64,000 nucleotides of DNA from Rhizobiaceae bacterium (GCA_023953905.1 JAMLJA010000003.1:1-64000); one strand, 5' to 3'; shown: positions 9,278 to 18,916, counted from the stretch's first letter. Translations and numbers: made by a program. Notes: a model not told the origin generated them from the sequence alone.

Positions 9278-10180
9278 ATGTTTCGCCTTGCACATATCTC
9301 GGACGTTCATCTCGGCCCCCTTCCGGCTGTATCCTATCGAGAGCTCGCCTCCAAGCGCATGCTTGGCTATGTGAACTGGCAACGAAACCGGCGAAAGCTG
9401 CTTCACGAGGGTATCGTCGAATCGCTCGTCGCCGACATCGGACATCAGGGCGTCGATCATCTTGCGATCACCGGAGACCTCGTCAATCTGGCCCTTGACG
9501 GGGAGATCGAAATTGCGCGCAACTGGCTGACCTCGCTGGGCGCACCCGAAGGCGTGTCTGTCGTGCCGGGCAATCACGACGCCTATGTGCCCGGTGCATT
9601 TGCCAAGATCTCCAAGGCTTGGGCGCCGTGGATGAGTGCCGACGGTCTCATCGGAAATGTCAGCCCCGAGACCTTCCCCTATGTGCGGGTCCGCGGGGAT
9701 GTCGCGCTCATCGGCGTAACGTCAGCGCGCGCCACGGCACCCTTCATGGCGACCGGCTTCTTTAGGTCAAGGCAGGCCGAACGCCTTGTGAAGGCATTGC
9801 GAGACGCGCGTGAACGCGGACTGTTTCGCGTCGTCATGATCCATCATCCGCCCGTGCGCAACGCCGTACCTACTCACAAGCGGCTTTTGGGCATCGGAAG
9901 GTTCCAGCGCGTGATCCGGCTGGCCGGTGCAGAACTGGTCCTGCATGGCCACTCGCATCTTCCGAGCCGCAACACCATTCGGGGCAGGGATGGACCGGTT
10001 CCGGTCATCGGGGTATCCGCCGCAGGGCAGGCACCAGACGGTCACAAGCCTGTCGCGCAATGGAACTTGTTCGACATTTCGGGAGAACCGGGAAACTGGT
10101 CGCTCACCGTGACACGCCGCGCCTTCACCGGACCCACGACGCATTGCGCACCGCTCGAAAGCGTTGTCCTCACACCTTGA
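9278..10180 (+). CDS. calcineurin-like metallophosphoesterase
   Basis: 300 aa dimetal phosphoesterase. All five family motifs are visible in order: HISDVHLG (Asp9, His11), AITGDLVN, VVPGNHDAY, MIHHPPV and LHGHSHLP. The size and GNHDAY motif place it near the CpdA/Icc group (cyclic-nucleotide or lipid-linked phosphoesters), but the exact substrate cannot be decided. Probably monocistronic; the NUDIX gene starts on the other strand 85 bases upstream. Confidence 0.92.
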   Translation: MFRLAHISDVHLGPLPAVSYRELASKRMLGYVNWQRNRRKLLHEGIVESLVADIGHQGVDHLAITGDLVNLALDGEIEIARNWLTSLGAPEGVSVVPGNHDAYVPGAFAKISKAWAPWMSADGLIGNVSPETFPYVRVRGDVALIGVTSARATAPFMATGFFRSRQAERLVKALRDARERGLFRVVMIHHPPVRNAVPTHKRLLGIGRFQRVIRLAGAELVLHGHSHLPSRNTIRGRDGPVPVIGVSAAGQAPDGHKPVAQWNLFDISGEPGNWSLTVTRRAFTGPTTHCAPLESVVLTP

Positions 10181-10205
10181 TTCAATGCGTCATCTGGCGG
10201 CCGGA

Positions 10206-10823
10206 TCAGACGGGAAAGATTGCGATAAGCTCGTCGAGACGGCTCCAGAGCAGGAAGAGCAATCCGCCCAACACCGCGATCAGCATGCCTGAGGCCACCA
10301 GGTAAAGTCCCGAGAGAAAGGCCACCCAGCCGCCACCAGTGTCGCGCGGACCAATTGACGGTTCAGCGTCCGGTACCCCCACCGGCGCCAAGACGCCAAC
10401 CGGCTCCCCATCCAGGAGACGCTGCCGTTCCACCATACGCTCAGCTACATAACGGGTAACCTGACCGGCAACGGGTTTCAGGTCGGACGATTCCGCAAGA
10501 ACCACAGGGCCAAGCCGCGTGTCTCGCACAAATCGGTATGTGCGCTTGTCGCGCCCCATTGCGACATGGCTTACCGCATCGATCCAAAGTCGCGGCTGCA
10601 GGCCGGACGAGATGACGAAATCGAAGCCGTCGATCTCGCGCGGCACGTCCTCGAACACCGGCTGGAGCTCGCCAGCCAGCAATTCGAGCCGCATCCGCTC
10701 GGCATCGCGCAAATCGACCACCACATCGCTGCGGTCGGCATTGGCGCTCCTGACCTCGCGTATAGCGGCAGCCAGCGCACTGAATTCCTGATACTTGGAG
10801 GTACTCTCGCTGCCTTCACTCAT
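10206..10823 (-). CDS. uncharacterised protein with C-terminal membrane anchor
   Basis: 205 aa protein I do not recognise. Residues 1-150 are soluble and charged (SDVVVDLRDAERMRLELLAGEL, then FDFVISSGLQPRLWIDAVSHVAMG). One or two C-terminal hydrophobic helices (WVAFLSGLYLVASGMLIAVLGGLLFLLW) mark it as tail-anchored. The frame is open to 10883, but ATG 10823, with GGGACG nine bases upstream, gives the more plausible N terminus MSEGSESTSKYQEF. It lies downstream of leuA and a hydrolase gene on the same strand. Rhizobiales genomes carry similar proteins. Confidence 0.7.
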   Translation of the reverse strand: MSEGSESTSKYQEFSALAAAIREVRSANADRSDVVVDLRDAERMRLELLAGELQPVFEDVPREIDGFDFVISSGLQPRLWIDAVSHVAMGRDKRTYRFVRDTRLGPVVLAESSDLKPVAGQVTRYVAERMVERQRLLDGEPVGVLAPVGVPDAEPSIGPRDTGGGWVAFLSGLYLVASGMLIAVLGGLLFLLWSRLDELIAIFPV

Positions 10824-10904
10824 GGCACGACGTCCCGTTGGTAAACCAACTGTTAACACAGCTTTCGAAAGAAAACACGCCAACAGGAAGACGTTGCGCG
10901 AAGC

Positions 10905-11663
10905 TCAGCCTATCGCGTCGCAAATGGCTTGGGCAACCACATCCGGAACCTCCTCCAGCAGCATGTGACCTTTTCCGGCCAGACGCTGAACACGGAAATG
11001 CGCAGGAAGATCCTTGACCTGGTTCGGGTTCAGCACCTGGTCGTTATCGCCCCAGATCATCCTGACCGGCATTGTCAGCGTGGAAAGGAGATCCCCAGGG
11101 ATGACGCCCTGACGCCCATCTCGCGCAATGCGCCCAACAAGGTCGATCAGAACGTCCCGCTGCCCCGGCAACTGACGCATCCGGGCGAGTGCCTTCAGCT
11201 CTGCGGGATCCGGCTTGTGCCCTGCCCCGCACATCGGATGGAGTGCATCGGCAAGCTCCTCGACACTTTGGGCGTGTGCGAAGCGCCGCATGATGGCTTC
11301 GTCAATGCTCTCACCATAACCGCCTGGCGCGAGCAGTGTCAGAGATAGAACGCGCCCCGGCTCTGAAAGCGCGATGAGCGTGGCAATCGCACCGCCCATC
11401 GAGTGGCCTACGAGATGAAACGAAGCAACGTCCTGTTGTCTCAGATCGTCGAGGATGAGCAAAGCAGAGCGCCGCGGCGACACCGCCTCGCTCAAGCCTA
11501 GAGACCCTCCATGGCCAGGCAGATCATAGGCGATGGTGCGGATGTCGGGCGACAATCTCGCACGCACATCCGCCCACACTCCATGATGTCCACCAAACCC
11601 GTGCAAAAGCACGACGGGCGGCTGGCTGTCGGCGCCCTCGCTTTTTGAGAAGAGCGCCGTCAT
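10905..11663 (-). CDS. alpha/beta fold hydrolase
   Basis: 252 aa alpha/beta hydrolase. It has the oxyanion-hole motif LLHGFGG, the nucleophile elbow GHSMGG (Ser88), the acid in WGDNDQVLN and the catalytic His in GKGHMLLEEVP. The arrangement resembles the PcaD/AcoC-like family, with substrate undetermined. It begins six bases after the leuA stop on the same strand and is probably co-transcribed with leuA; no leucine-pathway role is known for such enzymes. Confidence 0.9.
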   Translation of the reverse strand: MTALFSKSEGADSQPPVVLLHGFGGHHGVWADVRARLSPDIRTIAYDLPGHGGSLGLSEAVSPRRSALLILDDLRQQDVASFHLVGHSMGGAIATLIALSEPGRVLSLTLLAPGGYGESIDEAIMRRFAHAQSVEELADALHPMCGAGHKPDPAELKALARMRQLPGQRDVLIDLVGRIARDGRQGVIPGDLLSTLTMPVRMIWGDNDQVLNPNQVKDLPAHFRVQRLAGKGHMLLEEVPDVVAQAICDAIG

Positions 11664-11669
11664 CCGCGA

Positions 11670-13391
11670 TCAGCCGCCAACTTCGCGCTTGGCGAGAATC
11701 CGGTTCACGGCCGAGACCACCGCTTCCAGAGAGGCGGCCACGATGTTCGTGTTGATCCCGGCGCCGAACATCTTTCCGTCCGGATATTCCATCTCCATGT
11801 AGCAGATGGCTGCCGCATTGGAGCCGCGCTGGATTGAGTGTTCCGAATAGTCAAGAACCGAAAGTTCGATACCGACATGGTTCGACAGGGCGTTTACGAA
11901 GCCGTCGATCGGTCCGTTCCCGCTGCCGCTGATCGTCATTTCCTTGCCGTTGTCGACGATCGTCGCCTCGACGAGCCGCTGTCCCTTGTGCTGGGTGTCG
12001 GGATAGGTGTGATGGTCGAGAAACTTGATACGTGCATCCGGCTGATCCACGTAGACTTCGAGGAAGCGCTCATGAATGCGCTTTGACGAGAGTTCCCGGC
12101 CTTCGCCATCGGTGATCTGCTGAATATCGCGGCTGAATTCGACCTGCAGGCTTCGCGGCAGGTTCAATCCGTAGTCCGCCTGGAGAATATAGGCGATGCC
12201 GCCCTTGCCGGACTGCGAGTTGATGCGGATGATTGCCTCGTAGGTGCGGCCGACATCCTGGGGATCGATTGGCAGATAGGGCACTTCCCATATCTCGGAG
12301 TTGGCCTTCTGCTTGGCCTTCATGCCCTTGTTGATGGCGTCCTGGTGAGATCCCGAAAAAGCGGTGTAGACGAGTTCCCCGACATAGGGATGGCGCTCGC
12401 CGATCTTCATCTGGTTGGAATACTCGTAGACGTCCTTCATGCGCTGGATATCCGAGCAGTCCAGCTCCGGATCGACGCCCTGCGTGAACATGTTCAGCGC
12501 CAGCGTCACAATGTCGACGTTTCCGGTACGCTCGCCATTGCCGAACAAGGTGCCTTCGACGCGGTCGGCGCCAGCCATCAGCCCCAGCTCCGTGGACGCG
12601 ATGCCCGTTCCGCGATCATTGTGCGGATGCAGCGAGATGATCAGCTTGTCGCGATTGTCGAGCTGACGGCACATCCACTCAATGCGGTCGGCATAGATGT
12701 TCGGCGTCGACATCTCGACCGTGGACGGCAGGTTGATGATCAGCTTGTTTTCCGCGGTCGGCTTGACGATTTCGGTGACCGCATTGCAGATTTCGAGGGC
12801 AACCTCGAGTTCAGTACCCGTGAAGCTCTCCGGTGAATACTGGAAGCGATAGCCGCCGCCCGCCTTCTCGGCCATGTCGGTGATCAACTTGGCCGCGTCA
12901 GTGGCAATCTGCTTGATGCCCCGAACGTCCTTCTCGAAGACGACACGGCGCTGCAATTCACTGGTCGAGTTATAGAAATGAACGATCGGCGTCCGCGCGC
13001 CCTCCAGCGCCTCGAAGGTGCGGGAAATCAGTTCGGGACGGCACTGGACCAGAACCTGCAGATCGACGTCATCGGGCACACTGCCCTGCTCGATGCACCA
13101 GCGGGCGAAATCGAAATCGGTCTGAGAGGCAGAAGGGAAACCGATCTCGATTTCCTTGAAACCCATGTCCAGCAACAGCGCGAACATGCGCGCCTTCCGA
13201 TCGTGGCCCATCGGATCGATGAGCGCCTGATTACCGTCTCTCAGGTCCACCGAGCACCAGATCGGAGCTTTCTCGATCTGTTTTGATGGCCATGTGCGGT
13301 CGGTCAGGCCGACCTGCGGATAGGGTTGGTATTTGCGTACTGCATCAGGCATGCCCTTGATTGCAGCGGTCGCTGGGTGAGTGGTGTCCAT
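11670..13391 (-). CDS. leuA: 2-isopropylmalate synthase
   Basis: 573 aa LeuA. It condenses acetyl-CoA with 2-ketoisovalerate, the first committed step of leucine synthesis. The N-terminal TIM-barrel begins WCSVDLRDGNQALIDPM (metal and substrate residues DLRDGNQ) and contains the metal-binding HPHNDRGTG motif and GNGERTGN. The C-terminal part (YSEHSIQRGSNAAAICYMEME) is the leucine-binding regulatory domain. The length fits the LeuA2-type group. ATG 13391 has GGGAGA eight bases upstream and is preferred to the in-frame ATG at 13415. A leucine-rich leader peptide and alternative hairpins lie upstream, so attenuation is likely. Confidence 0.95.
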   Translation of the reverse strand: MDTTHPATAAIKGMPDAVRKYQPYPQVGLTDRTWPSKQIEKAPIWCSVDLRDGNQALIDPMGHDRKARMFALLLDMGFKEIEIGFPSASQTDFDFARWCIEQGSVPDDVDLQVLVQCRPELISRTFEALEGARTPIVHFYNSTSELQRRVVFEKDVRGIKQIATDAAKLITDMAEKAGGGYRFQYSPESFTGTELEVALEICNAVTEIVKPTAENKLIINLPSTVEMSTPNIYADRIEWMCRQLDNRDKLIISLHPHNDRGTGIASTELGLMAGADRVEGTLFGNGERTGNVDIVTLALNMFTQGVDPELDCSDIQRMKDVYEYSNQMKIGERHPYVGELVYTAFSGSHQDAINKGMKAKQKANSEIWEVPYLPIDPQDVGRTYEAIIRINSQSGKGGIAYILQADYGLNLPRSLQVEFSRDIQQITDGEGRELSSKRIHERFLEVYVDQPDARIKFLDHHTYPDTQHKGQRLVEATIVDNGKEMTISGSGNGPIDGFVNALSNHVGIELSVLDYSEHSIQRGSNAAAICYMEMEYPDGKMFGAGINTNIVAASLEAVVSAVNRILAKREVGG

Positions 13392-13457
13392 GCTTCTGTC
13401 TCCCGACGCCAGCATATCCTGCCGGTCCGTCTCTCGAATTTCACTTTTGCTATGAGG

Positions 13458-13522
13458 CGAGGAGCGGGCGCCTTGGCGGCATTTCGACCGCCGGGCGCTC
13501 CTCGTCAGCGAGCCCGGCGATC
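13458..13522 (-). promoter_or_regulatory. leuA attenuator: mutually exclusive hairpins
   Basis: Read on the minus strand, the end of the leader ORF contains GATCGCCGGGC (13522-13512), which can pair with GCCCGGCGGTC (13496-13486) with one G-U. Segment 13504-13496 (CGAGGAGCG) can instead pair with 13466-13458 (CGCTCCTCG), enclosing an inner GGCGG/CCGCC stem. The two structures overlap and exclude each other, the classic attenuator layout. No strong U-run follows the second stem, so it may act by Rho, pausing or hiding of the leuA ribosome site rather than as a textbook intrinsic terminator. Confidence 0.65.
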
Positions 13523-13567
13523 GCCGATAAGGCCGAGAAGAAGCAGCGTGGAGGAAAGCGCGCGCAT
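13505..13567 (-). CDS. leucine leader peptide (attenuator)
   Basis: 20-codon ORF, MRALSSTLLLLGLIGDRRAR, with six leucines including four in a row. It ends at the start of the stem-loops upstream of leuA. Ribosome stalling at the Leu run under leucine shortage would favour one hairpin over the other. The ribosome site is weak. The position, Leu run and alternative structures together make this a LeuL-type leader; such leaders are known for alphaproteobacterial leuA genes in general. Confidence 0.72.
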   Translation of the reverse strand: MRALSSTLLLLGLIGDRRAR

Positions 13568-13665
13568 CGTTTCGACCGCAAAAGCGGTGGAATGCGAGGA
13601 ATTATGCGTCGGGCGCCGGAACATGCGCGATCTCATACTAGACCCGATGAGACCACGCAAGAGCG

Positions 13666-14754
13666 TCATTCATGGACAAACCGCGCAACCAGTCGTGAAA
13701 TCGCCGGACCGAACAACAACACGACAATAAACCGGACAAGCTGCATCGCCATGACGAAGGAAATGTCCACGTTTCTCGAGGCTGCAGCGATGATTGCGAT
13801 CGAGTCCATGCCGCCGGGACTCGTTGCCAGATAGGCGCTGAGCGGATCGACCCCGAGCGTTTCAACGAGCATCCACGCCAGGAGCCCGCAAAATCCGATG
13901 AGAATGACGATTGCCGCGATAATCTGCGGCAAAGCTCTTGCTGCGTGAACGAGAATTGGGCGGGTGAAGTTCAGTCCAATTGACCAACCAACAACAGCAT
14001 AGGCTACGGCGAGCAGCCAGTTCGGCAACTGAAACGCGACATCCGCGCCAAGGTGCAGGAACGCCGCGATAATAAAGCTCCCCATGAAACAAGGCGCAGG
14101 CATGCGCAGAAGTTTACCCGCGACGCATCCCACAAGCGCAACCACAATGGTCATGGCGAAACTGAGAGCATGGAAAGGCGGAAACCAGATGATTGGCGCC
14201 ACCTCGACGCCCGACGTATCAACCCACAGGCTCGCGATCACCGCTGCCGTGAGCGAAACCAAAATAACCCGCAGATACTGCATGAAGGCCACCAGGCGGG
14301 CGTCAGCTCCAAAGGCATCCGCCATGATCACCATGGCACTTGCGGCGCCGGGCGCCGAACCCCACACACCGGTTGTGCCCGGCAATACTCTCCAACGGCT
14401 GATCAGAAACCCGAGGGAGCTGCTGGCGCTCAGCGTGGCAATGACGACCGCCAGAAACAATGGCCATTCGGCAAAGAAGGACGACAACAGCTCGAGCGAG
14501 ACGGACGACGCGATCAGCACGCCGACCAACGCCTGACCGAAGGCGAAACCGGCCTTCGGCACGCGCAGGGTGCCGCCATTGGTCCCGATGACTATGCCCG
14601 CCACCATCGGCCCAATCAGGAGCGCCGCTGGCAGATGAGCAACTTCCAAAGCTCCCGCAAGGATGATCGAAAGAACAATCAGCAACAACCACTGCACTCC
14701 ACGCGGCAGGCGTGCAAGCGGTGGATTGCGGGATGAACTATCAGGATTAGTCAT
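13666..14754 (-). CDS. AbrB-family membrane transporter
   Basis: About 362 aa polytopic membrane protein of the AbrB/PF05145 type (named after an ammonia monooxygenase-linked ORF). Two repeated halves are visible: LPAALLIGPMVAGIVIG with GQALVGVLIASS, and later PAPCFMGSFIIAAFLHLGA with YAVVGWSIGLNFTRPIL. Conserved glycine-rich loops GTTGVWGSAPGAASAMVIMA and ATSPGGMDSIAIIA sit at matching positions in each half. ATG 14754 is preferred to the frame opening at 14835 inside the upstream CDF gene, although the two genes then lie only about 20 bases apart. Substrate unknown. Confidence 0.85.
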   Translation of the reverse strand: MTNPDSSSRNPPLARLPRGVQWLLLIVLSIILAGALEVAHLPAALLIGPMVAGIVIGTNGGTLRVPKAGFAFGQALVGVLIASSVSLELLSSFFAEWPLFLAVVIATLSASSSLGFLISRWRVLPGTTGVWGSAPGAASAMVIMADAFGADARLVAFMQYLRVILVSLTAAVIASLWVDTSGVEVAPIIWFPPFHALSFAMTIVVALVGCVAGKLLRMPAPCFMGSFIIAAFLHLGADVAFQLPNWLLAVAYAVVGWSIGLNFTRPILVHAARALPQIIAAIVILIGFCGLLAWMLVETLGVDPLSAYLATSPGGMDSIAIIAAASRNVDISFVMAMQLVRFIVVLLFGPAISRLVARFVHE

Positions 14755-14773
14755 GCGGCGCGCTTGAGGCTGT

Positions 14774-15745
14774 TCACGCGAAAGGTACCGCCGCAGTACC
14801 CTTGGGAAGCTTCGCCTCGTCGTCTGGTTCGACATGAATCAGAACACGAACCGAGGGGATTTCGGAGATCAATGCCTCTTCAATGCGGTCGCAAATGACG
14901 TGACTCTCGCGAACCGTCATGTCGGCATCGACGATCAGATGAAACTCTATGAAGGTGGCGCGGCCTGCGATCCGTGTTTTGAGATCATGAACCTCTATCG
15001 CGCCCTTCGAGTTGATCGAAATGAGCTCGCGAATGCGAAGATTGTCCTCTACCGATACTGCCTTGTCCATCAAGCCGCTCAGCGACGATCCGATGACCTG
15101 CCATCCCTGATAGAGAATGTTGATGGCGACCAACAGTGCCAGCAGCGGATCGAGGATTGCAAAACCAGTGACGATCGAGCCGACAAGACCTGTTAAAACG
15201 CCGATGGAGGTCACCACATCCGTCATGATGTGACGTCCGTCGGCCACCAGCGCGGGCGACTTCTCGGCCAGTCCCACTCGAATCAGGATCATCGCCCAGA
15301 CGGCGTTGATCACCGAGGCCGCTGCGTTGACCGCCAGGCCCTCCCAAGGTTGCTCGATGGCGATTGGTGTACGCAGAGCGTCCCAAGCGGCGGCGAAGAT
15401 CATCAATGCGGCGAGCACGATGAGCACGCCCTCCAACACCGCCGAAAAATATTCGGCCTTGTGGTGACCGTGCTGGTGATCCTCATCTGCCGGCCGATAG
15501 CTGACGCGTATGGCCCACAACGCTGCTGCGGATGCGATGACGTTGACAATCGACTCCAGCGCATCCGAGTAGAGCGCGACGGAACCTGTCAGCCACCACG
15601 CACCAGCCTTCAGGACTAGCACCGCGAGTGAGATTACGATCGACCACGCGGCGAGCGCGGCGACCTTGTTATGTCGCTTTCTTTTGGTCTCGCTGACGCC
15701 CGACCCATTGGCCGCCGCTGCGCCTTCTTTCTTCCTGCCGATCAC
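14774..15745 (-). CDS. cation diffusion facilitator (CDF) transporter
   Basis: 323 aa CDF-family divalent metal exporter, GTG start. The family signature SVALYSDALESIVNV (metal-site Asp in transmembrane helix 2) is followed by the histidine loop HQHGHHKAEYFSAVLEG. The paired site in helix 5 reads HIMTDVVTSIGVLTG, and the C-terminal cytoplasmic domain ends GRATFIEFHLIVDADMTV. The DxxxE/HxxxD pattern in helices 2 and 5 and the size resemble FieF-like Fe/Zn exporters, but specificity is not assured. It starts 14 bases after the trpE(G) stop on the same strand and could be read through from it. Confidence 0.9.
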   Translation of the reverse strand: MIGRKKEGAAAANGSGVSETKRKRHNKVAALAAWSIVISLAVLVLKAGAWWLTGSVALYSDALESIVNVIASAAALWAIRVSYRPADEDHQHGHHKAEYFSAVLEGVLIVLAALMIFAAAWDALRTPIAIEQPWEGLAVNAAASVINAVWAMILIRVGLAEKSPALVADGRHIMTDVVTSIGVLTGLVGSIVTGFAILDPLLALLVAINILYQGWQVIGSSLSGLMDKAVSVEDNLRIRELISINSKGAIEVHDLKTRIAGRATFIEFHLIVDADMTVRESHVICDRIEEALISEIPSVRVLIHVEPDDEAKLPKGTAAVPFA

Positions 15746-15759
15746 AACCTGACTCGATG

Positions 15760-17949
15760 CTATGCTGCTTTTTCGCGTGCCTTGCGCGGCAGATGCGCAA
15801 CCACATTCTCAATCATGCGCATGCCGGCGTTCTGGCCAAGCGTCATGATCGATTCGGGGTGGAATTGAACAGCGGCGATCGGCTCCTTGCGATGCTCGAA
15901 GGCCATGATGATGCCGTCCTCGGTCTCCGCCGTCACGATGAAGTCATCGGGCAGGCGCACTGGATCGGCGAAGATCGAATGATAGCGTCCCACGGTAACC
16001 TCCTTGGGCAGGCCGGAGAAGATCACGCCGGATTTCGAGACTCTGATGCGCGACGGCTTGCCGTGCATTGGAATATGCAAGTGTCGCAACTCGCCGCCAT
16101 ATGCCTCGGCCAGTGCCTGCAAGCCGAGACAGACACCGAAGATGGGCAGATCGCGTTGTCGTGAGCGCTTGATCGTGGCGGCGCAATCGAAATCCTTCGG
16201 CGAGCCGGGGCCTGGCGAAAGGACGACAAGATCGGGCTTGAAACGATCGAATACCTCGTCGGAAACCGGTGTGCGAACCGTGGAGACCTCAGCCCCGGTC
16301 TGCCGGAAATAGTTCGCAAGCGTGTGCACGAAGGAGTCCTCGTGATCCACCAGCAGGATCTTGACCCCCTCGCCGACCTTTGCTGCCGCGCGCTCGGTCG
16401 TAGCCGCATTGCCTGACTTGGCGTCTCGAATGGCGGAAATCATGGCGGAGGCCTTCAGTTCGGTTTCGGCTTCTTCTTCCTGCGGATCAGAATCATACAG
16501 CAGCGTTGCCCCGGCACGTACCTCGGCGATTCCGTCCTTGATACGGATTGTCCGCAGTGTCAGGCCGGTGTTCATGTCGCCGTTGAAATGCACCATGCCG
16601 ATCGCGCCGCCATACCAGGCGCGCGGGCTCTTCTCGTTGTTCTCGATAAAGCGCATGGCCCAAAGCTTGGGCGCCCCGGTTACCGTCACCGCCCAGGCGT
16701 GCGAAAGGAAGGCGTCAAACGCGTCCATGCCCTCTCGCAGCCGTCCCTCGATGTGATCGACCGTATGAATGAGACGGGAATACATCTCGATCTGGCGGCG
16801 CCCGATAACCCGCACCGAGCCGGGCTCGCACACGCGGCTCTTGTCGTTGCGATCGACATCCGAGCACATGGTAAGCTCGGACTCATCCTTCTTTGAATTC
16901 AACAGCTTGAGGATCTGTTCTGAATCAGAAATTGCATCGTCGCCACGTTTGATCGTGCCTGAAATCGGGCAGGTTTCAACCCGCCGTCCAGAGACGCGAA
17001 CAAACATTTCCGGCGATGCGCCGATCAGATACTCGCCTTCGCCGAGATTGATGAAGAACGAATAGGGCGAAGGATTGATCGTCTTCAGACGACGGCAGAT
17101 ATCGGAGGGTTGCGTCTCACACCGCTCATAAAACATCTGCCCGGGTACGACCTCGAAGAGATCGCCGCGCCGGAAACTCTCTTTGGCGCGCTCGACGAGC
17201 CGCGCATATTCACCCGGCTCATGGTCTCCTCGGGGCGGAATCCGATCCGCCGGGCGGAACGGATCGACAACCTGCTCCCGCACTTTGCCCTCGGTGGAAA
17301 ACCCGTCTCCGGAATAGTCGTACCGGTCGATCCATGCCTTTGCCGAATAGTGATCGACCATCAGGATCTCGTCAGGCAGAAACAGCACCAGATCGCGCTG
17401 GCTTTCCTTGCGTTCGAGCCGCAGCTGAACCGGATCGAACTGGAAACAGAGATCGTATCCAAACGCGCCGAACAGACCCAGATCGGCATCTTCATCCGAG
17501 CGGAACAGGTCGACGATGGCCCGCAGAACGGTGAATACGGACGGGACGCGGCTCCGCTCTTCCTCCGTGAAGACCCGTCCGGGCTCCGCAACCTCAAGCG
17601 TGACAAGACGCGCGGAGCGGCTGGAAACCGACACATCGGCCAGGGCGTCGACGGCACCTGTAATGACCGGAAGCATCACTTCGCCGCGGGAATTGAGCGC
17701 CTCGATCCGCATCGATCGCCCGCGCGCCGAAATTGACACCGGCGGATCGATGATCGCGGTGTCCCAGCGGGTGTAGCGGCCGGGATACTCATAGTTCGAG
17801 GAGAAGACCGCGCCCCGGCGGCTGTTCAGCCCCTCGATGTAGCTGTCGATCGCCCCATCGTAAGGCGTGTCTTGCCGGCGCCGCGTTATGGCGATCCCTC
17901 CGGCGGTCACATATTTCTCAGCACCGTCTTCGAGCATTTCCGCCGTCAT
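15760..17949 (-). CDS. trpE(G): anthranilate synthase, fused TrpE-TrpG
   Basis: 729 aa fusion converting chorismate and glutamine to anthranilate, first step of tryptophan synthesis. The TrpE half contains [49 protein letters not shown] and [18 protein letters not shown] linker leads to the class I glutamine amidotransferase, with [34 protein letters not shown] (catalytic Cys) and VQFHPES (catalytic His). The fused form and length match rhizobial TrpE(G). ATG 17949 is preceded by GGAG at six bases; the frame is open to 18027, but that ATG lies inside the upstream terminator stem. Regulated by the leader at 17990-18108. Confidence 0.96.
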   Translation of the reverse strand: MTAEMLEDGAEKYVTAGGIAITRRRQDTPYDGAIDSYIEGLNSRRGAVFSSNYEYPGRYTRWDTAIIDPPVSISARGRSMRIEALNSRGEVMLPVITGAVDALADVSVSSRSARLVTLEVAEPGRVFTEEERSRVPSVFTVLRAIVDLFRSDEDADLGLFGAFGYDLCFQFDPVQLRLERKESQRDLVLFLPDEILMVDHYSAKAWIDRYDYSGDGFSTEGKVREQVVDPFRPADRIPPRGDHEPGEYARLVERAKESFRRGDLFEVVPGQMFYERCETQPSDICRRLKTINPSPYSFFINLGEGEYLIGASPEMFVRVSGRRVETCPISGTIKRGDDAISDSEQILKLLNSKKDESELTMCSDVDRNDKSRVCEPGSVRVIGRRQIEMYSRLIHTVDHIEGRLREGMDAFDAFLSHAWAVTVTGAPKLWAMRFIENNEKSPRAWYGGAIGMVHFNGDMNTGLTLRTIRIKDGIAEVRAGATLLYDSDPQEEEAETELKASAMISAIRDAKSGNAATTERAAAKVGEGVKILLVDHEDSFVHTLANYFRQTGAEVSTVRTPVSDEVFDRFKPDLVVLSPGPGSPKDFDCAATIKRSRQRDLPIFGVCLGLQALAEAYGGELRHLHIPMHGKPSRIRVSKSGVIFSGLPKEVTVGRYHSIFADPVRLPDDFIVTAETEDGIIMAFEHRKEPIAAVQFHPESIMTLGQNAGMRMIENVVAHLPRKAREKAA

Positions 17950-17989
17950 AAAATACTCCATTCCGTTTCGACCGGGGTCCGGAAGGCTC

Positions 17990-18025
17990 GAAAAACAAAA
18001 AGGCCGCCCGGATTGTCCTGCGGCC
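17990..18025 (-). terminator. trp leader intrinsic terminator
   Basis: On the minus strand GGCCGC (18025-18020) pairs with GCGGCC (18007-18002) across a 12-base loop, followed by TTTTTGTTTTT. This is a textbook intrinsic terminator placed between the Trp-Trp leader peptide and trpE(G), completing an attenuator. Confidence 0.88.
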
Positions 18026-18063
18026 ATCTGAACTTTTTGCGCGCACGCGCTTGCTCGACCGCC

Positions 18064-18108
18064 TTAGCTGCCGCGCCACCAATTGGTATTCATCGAGTTC
18101 GTGCACAT
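18064..18108 (-). CDS. trpL: tryptophan leader peptide
   Basis: 14-codon ORF MCTNSMNTNWWRGS with tandem Trp codons just before its stop; an inner ATG at 18093 gives a 9-codon version. It lies about 40 bases upstream of an intrinsic terminator that precedes trpE(G). The 14-aa size equals the rhizobial TrpL peptide (recalled), which has three Trp codons in Sinorhizobium. Stalling at TGG TGG would release the trpE(G) transcript from termination. In Sinorhizobium the released leader RNA and peptide also act in trans; whether that holds here is unknown. Confidence 0.88.
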   Translation of the reverse strand: MCTNSMNTNWWRGS

Positions 18109-18157
18109 GATAGCTTCATACTTGCCAAAGCCATGTCCGGCAAGAGGATTCAGTCGG

Positions 18158-18874
18158 TCAGGACGCTGCGCGCCTCGCCGCGTCTCGACGCCTCCGCAGT
18201 AGAGAGACTACCAGCCATGACAGCGCGGCCCATGCCGCACCAAGAGCCCACCCAGCCAGCACGTCGCTCGGCCAATGGACGCCCAGATAGACACGGCTGA
18301 ATCCCACAAGCATTGAGATCAGTATTGCCACGACGAACACGTAGGCCCGCACGGCGGTCGATTCCGACAACCTTGCGATGACGACGGCCAGCGTCAGATA
18401 GACCAGCGTGGTCATGGTGGCGTGGCCGCTCGGAAAGCTCGCGGTATGAACGATGTCCAGCCGGGGCACGAGATCGGGGCGCGCCCTGTCGTAGAAGGTC
18501 TTCAGGCCATGACTTACCAGCCATCCCGATGCTACCGACAGGAAGACAAACATCGCTGCGCCACGCTTTCCAGCAAAAATGAGGAAGCCGATCACCGCCG
18601 CTACAAGCAGGAATATCAGCGTGTAGCCGCCTAATCCGGTCAGTTCGACCACGCTTTCGGTCAGCCAGCCGGGTCCGATCGGGCGAGACAGATCGGCAGG
18701 ATCGCGAAGCGCCAGAAGGATCGACGAATCGAACTTCTGAAACTCATCCTCGCTGACTTCGTGACCGACATAGAAGAAGATCAGGACTCCGAGTGCCGCC
18801 ACCGCGACGGCCAGAGCAGGCAAACGCGAAGACTTGCCGTCCTTGAGACCGCTGACGAGATCACTGATACGCAT
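18158..18874 (-). CDS. PAP2-family membrane phosphatase
   Basis: 238 aa integral membrane phosphatase. The tripartite PAP2 signature is complete: KTFYDRARP, then PSGHATMT, then SRVYLGVHWPSDVLAGW (catalytic His). About six membrane segments are visible. Substrates for such enzymes include undecaprenyl-pyrophosphate and phosphatidic acid; the choice cannot be made here. It is transcribed in the same direction as choXWV but 42 bases downstream of choV, so co-transcription is possible. Confidence 0.92.
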   Translation of the reverse strand: MRISDLVSGLKDGKSSRLPALAVAVAALGVLIFFYVGHEVSEDEFQKFDSSILLALRDPADLSRPIGPGWLTESVVELTGLGGYTLIFLLVAAVIGFLIFAGKRGAAMFVFLSVASGWLVSHGLKTFYDRARPDLVPRLDIVHTASFPSGHATMTTLVYLTLAVVIARLSESTAVRAYVFVVAILISMLVGFSRVYLGVHWPSDVLAGWALGAAWAALSWLVVSLLRRRRDAARRAAS

Positions 18875-18916
18875 GCGACAAGACCTGATTCACGCGGACT
18901 TATAAGCCATTTCGGC

